Shown here: piece by piece, positions 59,661 to 64,000 of the stretch | Layout: the number at the start of each line of letters is the position of its first letter | Numbering within the stretch: position 1 is the first letter of the stretch | Source: Zingiber officinale | Taxonomy: Eukaryota > Streptophyta > Magnoliopsida > Zingiberales > Zingiberaceae | DNA: 64,000 bases | Direction of reading: 5' to 3' | NCBI RefSeq assembly: GCF_018446385.1 | Contig: NC_056002.1 | Span: 28,878,636-28,942,635 of the forward strand | Translations under genes and position numbers: made by a program | The notes under the pieces: model-generated | What the model was told of the DNA's origin: nothing | Database searches by the model: none | The model's input: only the letters and a program-made list of their open reading frames with translations

Positions 59661-60224
59661 GGTGAAAGTCTGGACTAGCCGGGAAGCGGATGTCCAATAG
59701 AAAATCCGGAAGTATTGAGTGCTGAGCAAAAGTCCAGACGATCTGGAGGATCGCACTGGCAACAGGTAAATCCCCTGAGTGGAGTAGGTGAGGACGCGTT
59801 CCCCGTAGAGGGAACAGTAGGCGTCGGGTCGACCTAAGGTTTCCGGTTGGAAATCCGAAGTTAGACCCGGACAGTCCGGAGACTGTCATAAACATTCTTT
59901 TATTATTCATACTGTTATTTTGTGCTAATTTTGTGTTGCAGGATATTGTTTGGGACTAACAAGTCTTGCAGGTACAAAATAAGGTAGTTTTCCCTCGGAT
60001 GAACAGTGTCCGAGGCGCCTCCATAGAGGTTGGAGGCGCCTCGGGTGCAAAGGATGAGCTGGCTGCGAAGCACCATTGGAGGCGCCTTGAAGAAGGCAGA
60101 AGGCGCCTTGGAAGGCGTCTTGAGTGAGGTTTAAGGCGCCTTGAATGGATGAAGTTCAACCAGATCAGATTTGATCAACGCGGAAGACCAGGCAGCATGG
60201 AGGCCCCTTGAACAGCCTTCAAGG

Positions 60225-62631
60225 TGTTGGAGTGTATACTGAAAGCCTAAACTTTGTAAACATTCATTATGAATAAAGAATCACATTTGGTCAAATTTTC
60301 TACATTTAGTTGTAGTTGTTCAATTAATTTATATTGAAGATAATATAGTATGTGGTGTCACATACAGAAGATGATATTATCAGTACCTTATAAATTATAA
60401 ACAGTAGCTCACGACCAAAATGGAAAGGAACAAACCATTAGAAGGTCGTAGTGTAATTAGGTATCAGTTTATCTTGACTGTATAATTACACTAGTACACT
60501 TAGTGTGTATTGAGTAGGACCATTTGAGGTCGTTTCTTTTATACTGACTTTATAAAGAAACAAAGACCTCGGTTATTATGGAAGTGTGTGCTCTTAATCC
60601 TGATATAATAACAAGCACATATATTTGATATTTATTTCTTTAATTTATCAATGGGTGAGGTTTAGTTCGATGAATCAATAAGCCCGATAAGTTGGGAAAT
60701 GATATCACTTATAGTGTGTGTTGTTGATTATAGAAGGAAACTGTGTCCTAGAGATACTAGGTTGATAATGTCCCCAAGAGGAGCTCATAAGGATTGTCAT
60801 GTTAAACCCTGCAGGTGGACTTAGTCCGACATGACGATAAGGTTGAGTGGTACTACTCTTGGACTTAGATATTAATTAAATGAGTTGTCAGTAATTCACT
60901 TAATTAGTGGACATTCGATATCTTAAACACAGGGAGACTAACACACTCATAATAAGAAGGAGCCCGAAAATGTAATTTGGGATTGGTGCGGTAGTTCAAT
61001 GATAGTTCTCTAGTGGAATGAATTATCATTGATAAAATTAAGTTGTGTGTTCGGGGCGAACACGGGATGCTTAATTTTATCGGGAGACCAAAACCAATTC
61101 CTCCTCTCGGTCCCTATCGTAGCCTCTTATTTATAGAGTTCTATACCCACCTATACCCACCTTCTATACCCACCCAATAGGGGCCGGTCAAGCTAGCTTG
61201 GGAACAAGCTAGGGCCGGCCTAGGTATAAGATTGGGTGGCCGGCCCTAGCTAGAACCCAAGCTAGTAGGGTCGGCCAAAATAAATTAAAAAGAAATTTAA
61301 TTTTAATTTTTATTATGTGGAAGATATAATTTATTAAAGAGAATTAAAATTAAAATATCTCTCTTGTAAAAGATCTACAAAAGATTAAAGAAAGAGATTA
61401 GATCTCTTTCCTTATTTGTAGATTGGTAAGATATTTTATTTTCTCTTTAAAAATTATTCACATGTTGTAAAATTAAAATTATAGAAATTTCCTTTTTATC
61501 AACCATGAAGAGATTTGAAGAGAAATTTTATTTTTTAAAATTTCCGGAAATAAATTAGGAAGTTTTAATTGTTGATTAAAACTTGTCCAATTTTGTTTTC
61601 ATTGATATGGCCGACCACTTGATTTTAATTGGGGAAATTTTATTTTATTTTTCTCAATTAAATCAAGTCAAGGAAATTAAGGAAATTTTATTGTAATTAA
61701 ATTTCCTAAATTTGCCTAGGCCAAGGAATATAAAAGAAGGGGTGAGGGTGCCTTCATGAGACACAACATCTATTATTTCTCTCCCTCTTTTGTTCCTTGG
61801 TGTGGCCGACCATCCTCTCCCTCTCTTCCTCTTGTGGTGGCCGAACCTCTCTCTTCCCCTTGGAGCTCTTGTGGTGGCCGGATACTACTTGGAGAAGAAG
61901 AAGAAGAAGGAGAGAAAGCTAGCATCTCTTGGAGCTTGGTTAGTATTTTGATTTTTCTCCTTGGTGAAGTTTTCCTTTGTGGCCGAACCTTGCTTGGAGG
62001 AGAAGAAGGTGGTTGGTGGTTTCTCATCTCGGTAGATCATTGCCCACACAACGTCCGAGGTTAGAAGAGGAATACGGTAGAAGATCAAGAGGTTTTTCTA
62101 CAAGGTATAACTAGTAATTTTTATTTCCGCATCATGCTAGTTATTTATGGAAATAATACCAAATACAAGAGGCTTACGTTCTAGAATTTCGAATATGTTT
62201 TTTCGATGTTGTGTTCTTTTGTTTTTTCTTTTCCTTGTGATTTGATTGTTCTCTTTGGTTAACCTAAAGTTATTTTAGGAAATTAAATATTAGCTTTCTA
62301 TAAAAGGTTTTGTCTAGTCGGTGGTGGTTGCTCCCATATCCAAGAAGGCCATGTGCCTCGCCACGTCAGTACTAGGAACCAATTATGGAAATTAATATTT
62401 AATGGAATTAATAACTTAAGGAGACTTGGGTCGAACGTGTAAAGTTCCGCAGGAGATCCAAGTCAAAACCTAAAAGAACAAATAGATTAAGTTTTAGATC
62501 AAACGTGTTAAGTTCTGCAGGCGATCCAAAATTTAATTTAAAAGAACACATGGTAGCTAGGAAAAGGTTCAGACCTTTGTACAAAATTTTTGTACAGTGG
62601 AACCTATAGGTTTTCCGAGTAGCAACCAACA
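60225..62631 (+). mobile_element. Solo LTR G, 2.4 kb, inside LTR E
   Basis: It begins TGTTGGAGTG and ends GCAACCAACA, with perfect duplication caagg (60220-60224 and 62632-62636). TATAAAAG at 61729-61736 gives plus orientation. A GGCCGGCC-rich stretch lies at 61180-61270. The frame at 61756-62064 (+) is leader-like and matches no family. Confidence 0.88.
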
Positions 62632-62652
62632 CAAGGCGCCTTGAACACCCTT

Positions 62653-62657
62653 TATAA
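62653..62657 (+). promoter_or_regulatory. TATA box of LTR E
   Basis: CCCTTTATAAGGGGG, itself partly palindromic, lies 17 bases after the end of the solo LTR's target duplication. The insertion therefore split the LTR just upstream of its own promoter core. Confidence 0.6.
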
Positions 62658-63065
62658 GGGGGTTTCGACCAACACTTCATAATAACGAATACAAAGTGAT
62701 CTCTCATCAACGTGCTGCTCCAAAAGACGTTCCGAAGTGCTGCTACAAGTGCCCGACGACCCGAAGCTTCAATCTTCTTCTTTCTTAAGTTGTTGGTACA
62801 AGTTTATTTCAATACTTTCAGTGTAATTTGTAATTTCTATCGTGATTATAGTTGTTGCCCACAGAAAGCGATCAAGGATCGCGGGCCTTCGAGTAGGAGT
62901 CGCCTTAGGCTCCGAACGAAGTAAAATCTCTCGTGTCTCTCTCTGTGTGTTTGTTTAATTTTAATTCCGCTGCTTTAATTACTCTAACGCAGTTTTCGAT
63001 TCCGATACGTACAAAATAGCCACGAGCGCTATTCACCCCCCTCTAGCGCGTCTCTATCCAACAAT

Positions 63066-63077
63066 TGGTATTAGAGC
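63066..63077 (+). promoter_or_regulatory. Primer-binding site of element E
   Basis: TTGGTATTAGAGC follows the LTR end by two bases. It is complementary to initiator tRNA-Met with one change, the same variant as in element A. Confidence 0.85.
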
Positions 63078-63166
63078 CCGGACTGCCAGAAAGTTTAACC
63101 GCCGACTGTGCACAAGAGCTATGGTCTGATCGAACCATGTGAGTACAATATTGACCTCGAACAAAG

Positions 63167-63795
63167 AAAGTGGGGGCTCCTATGTTCGGATCAAGAGGAC
63201 CAGACACCAGGCAGGAAGTCCTAGTAGGTCGGGTGGACCGAGGGGCAGGAAGTCCTAGTTGCGGCTAGGCAAGGAAGTCTTAGTAGGTCGGGTGGACCGA
63301 GGGGCAGGAAGACCTGGTGGGTCAAGGATCGGACGTGGGAAGCCCATGGTCCTTTGTTTGAGGGGGGGATTGTTGGGGTTGCAAGATTGCAAACATAGTC
63401 CCATATTGAAAATACATGGAAAAGATCATGGGTTTATAAGAGAAAGATATCTCCATTGGCATGAGGCCTTTTGGGGAGAGCCCAAGAGCAAAATCATGAG
63501 GGCTTAGGCCCAAAGTGGACAATATCATGTAATTGTGGAGATATCTAAATTCTTATAAACCCATGATCTTTTCCATGTGTTTTCAATATGGGACTATGTT
63601 TGCAACCCCAACAATCCCCCCTCAAACAAAGGACCATGGGCTTCCCACGTCCGATCCTTAACCCACCAGGTCTTCCTGCCCCTCGGTCTACTCGACCTAC
63701 TAGGACTTCCTGCCCCTCGGTCCACCCGACCTACTAGGACTTTCTGCCTCGTGTCTGGTCCTCTTGATCCGAACATAGGAGCCTCCACTTCATTT
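63167..63795. repeat. Large inverted repeat, arms about 260-290 bp, 80-bp loop
   Basis: The left arm (63167-63455) is nearly the inverse complement of the right arm (63536-63795), with an 80-base loop. Each arm contains, going inward, GCTCCTATGTTCGGATCAAG, repeated AGGAAGTCCTAGTAGGTCGG units, CCTTTGTTTGAGGGGGG, then TGTTGGGGTTGCAA. The last two look like a polypurine tract followed by an LTR start, present in both orientations. The arms differ by small indels: the left has one extra repeat unit near 63255-63290 and an 8-base duplication at 63381-63391. Transcribed, it would form a long hairpin. Confidence 0.92.
63371..63613. other. TG...CA unit at the centre of the inverted repeat
   Basis: 243 bp from TGTTGGGGTTGC to GCAACCCCAACA. 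The loop text (GAGGCCTTTTGGGGAGAGCC, GGCTTAGGCCCAAAGTGGAC) resembles, from memory, small LTR (TRIM-like) sequences common in plants. The flanks are inverted GGGGAT/ATCCCC rather than a direct target duplication, so it is not a simple insertion. Confidence 0.45.
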
Positions 63796-64000
63796 CAAAA
63801 TCTTTAAAATTTATTTGAAATTTTTTTTCAAAATCATTTCAAAATCTTTAAAACTTAATTTCAAAATTCTTTAAAATTTATTTGATAAATCTTTTCACCT
63901 TCATTTCAAAATCTTTAAAACTTCATTTCAAAATCTTTAAAATTTATTTGAAAAATCTTTTCAAAATCATTTCAAAATCTTAAAATTCTTTAAAATTTAT
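63796..64000. repeat. Degenerate AT-rich tandem repeat
   Basis: Units of about 17-25 bases related to TTTCAAAATCTTTAAAATTT repeat to the window edge. No coding. Confidence 0.8.

Larger units (their letters stand above)
59306..63063 (+). repeat. 5' LTR of element E, split
   Basis: About 1346 bp once the solo LTR (60225-62631 plus one caagg) is removed. It carries GTCCTAACTGCGGTTAGGCAGG repeats at its start, GAGGCGCCTC palindromes at 60009-60135, a TATA box at 62653-62657, and ends just before the primer site. Confidence 0.75.
59306..64000 (+). mobile_element. Copia-like LTR element E, 5' part; runs off the window
   Basis: A 5' LTR runs TGTTGGTGCAGG (59306) to CTATCCAACA (63063), interrupted by a solo LTR, and is followed by a primer site. 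The first 100 internal bases are ordinary. An inverted repeat then begins at about 63167. The rest of the element lies beyond the window, so its coding content is unknown. Confidence 0.75.

Noticed and set aside
61756..62064. 102-aa frame in solo LTR G as a gene
   Set aside because: It lies just downstream of the LTR TATA box, is open on the opposite strand too, and shows no domain.
63371..63613. Cassandra TRIM with 5S rRNA promoter
   Set aside because: No 5S rRNA A-box, IE or C-box sequence is present in the unit.

Overview
The window is nuclear DNA of a flowering plant, most likely a monocot. The base is AT-rich, the three ordinary genes have GC-rich coding exons, one gene is split by spliceosomal introns, and most of the sequence is transposable elements. 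I cannot fix the species; a Zingiberales-type genome is only a guess. Nothing prokaryotic, no CRISPR array, no rRNA gene and no convincing functional tRNA gene was seen.

Host genes. (1) A small intronless gene at 9536-10066 (+) for an uncharacterised plant protein with an SCRQ-YLRSYTFS motif and a lysine run. (2) An intronless EXO70 exocyst gene at 19655-21613 (-), most like clade H. (3) A five-exon gene between 35233 and 41041 (-) for a large DUF4378/VARLMGL protein of the TRM/LONGIFOLIA type. I rebuilt it from splice signals whose phases agree, with one GC-AG intron.

Layout. 259-8759 is a CACTA-type DNA transposon carrying broken Ulp1/C48 protease sequence, and it is split at 404-4381 by a complete gag-only LTR element (TSD gacca). 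10806-12510 is a second, inverted CACTA end, so the small gene lies between two CACTA 3' ends. 17230-18872 is a 1.64-kb solo LTR (TSD aaatg). 22.2-34.1 kb holds two diverged tandem copies of a roughly 5-kb block that includes a short-LTR Copia element; the first copy carries two small TIR elements. 42.7-56.5 kb is a nest: a Ty3/gypsy pol is cut by two solo-LTR insertions (TSDs ttctt and tgtat), one holding a complete gag-only element (TSD atgat) and the other a further solo LTR (TSD gtaat). A third gag-only Copia fragment abuts the gypsy reverse transcriptase. 59306 to the window end is the 5' part of another Copia-like element. Its LTR is split by a 2.4-kb solo LTR (TSD caagg), and its internal region holds a 0.63-kb near-perfect inverted repeat.

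Main themes. The gag-only elements have tRNA-iMet primer sites, repeated polypurine tracts and gag with a CCHC knuckle, but no protease, integrase or reverse transcriptase. This suggests non-autonomous, Sirevirus-like elements mobilised in trans. Several LTR families carry their own repeated palindrome (AGGCGCCT, CAGTCGACTG, ATCGAT-type), and the palindrome array differs between the two LTRs of a single element. These, with the inverted repeat at 63.2-63.8 kb, are the most unusual signals here. All reading was by eye, so LTR and TSD edges are exact where a TSD is quoted and other boundaries are approximate.
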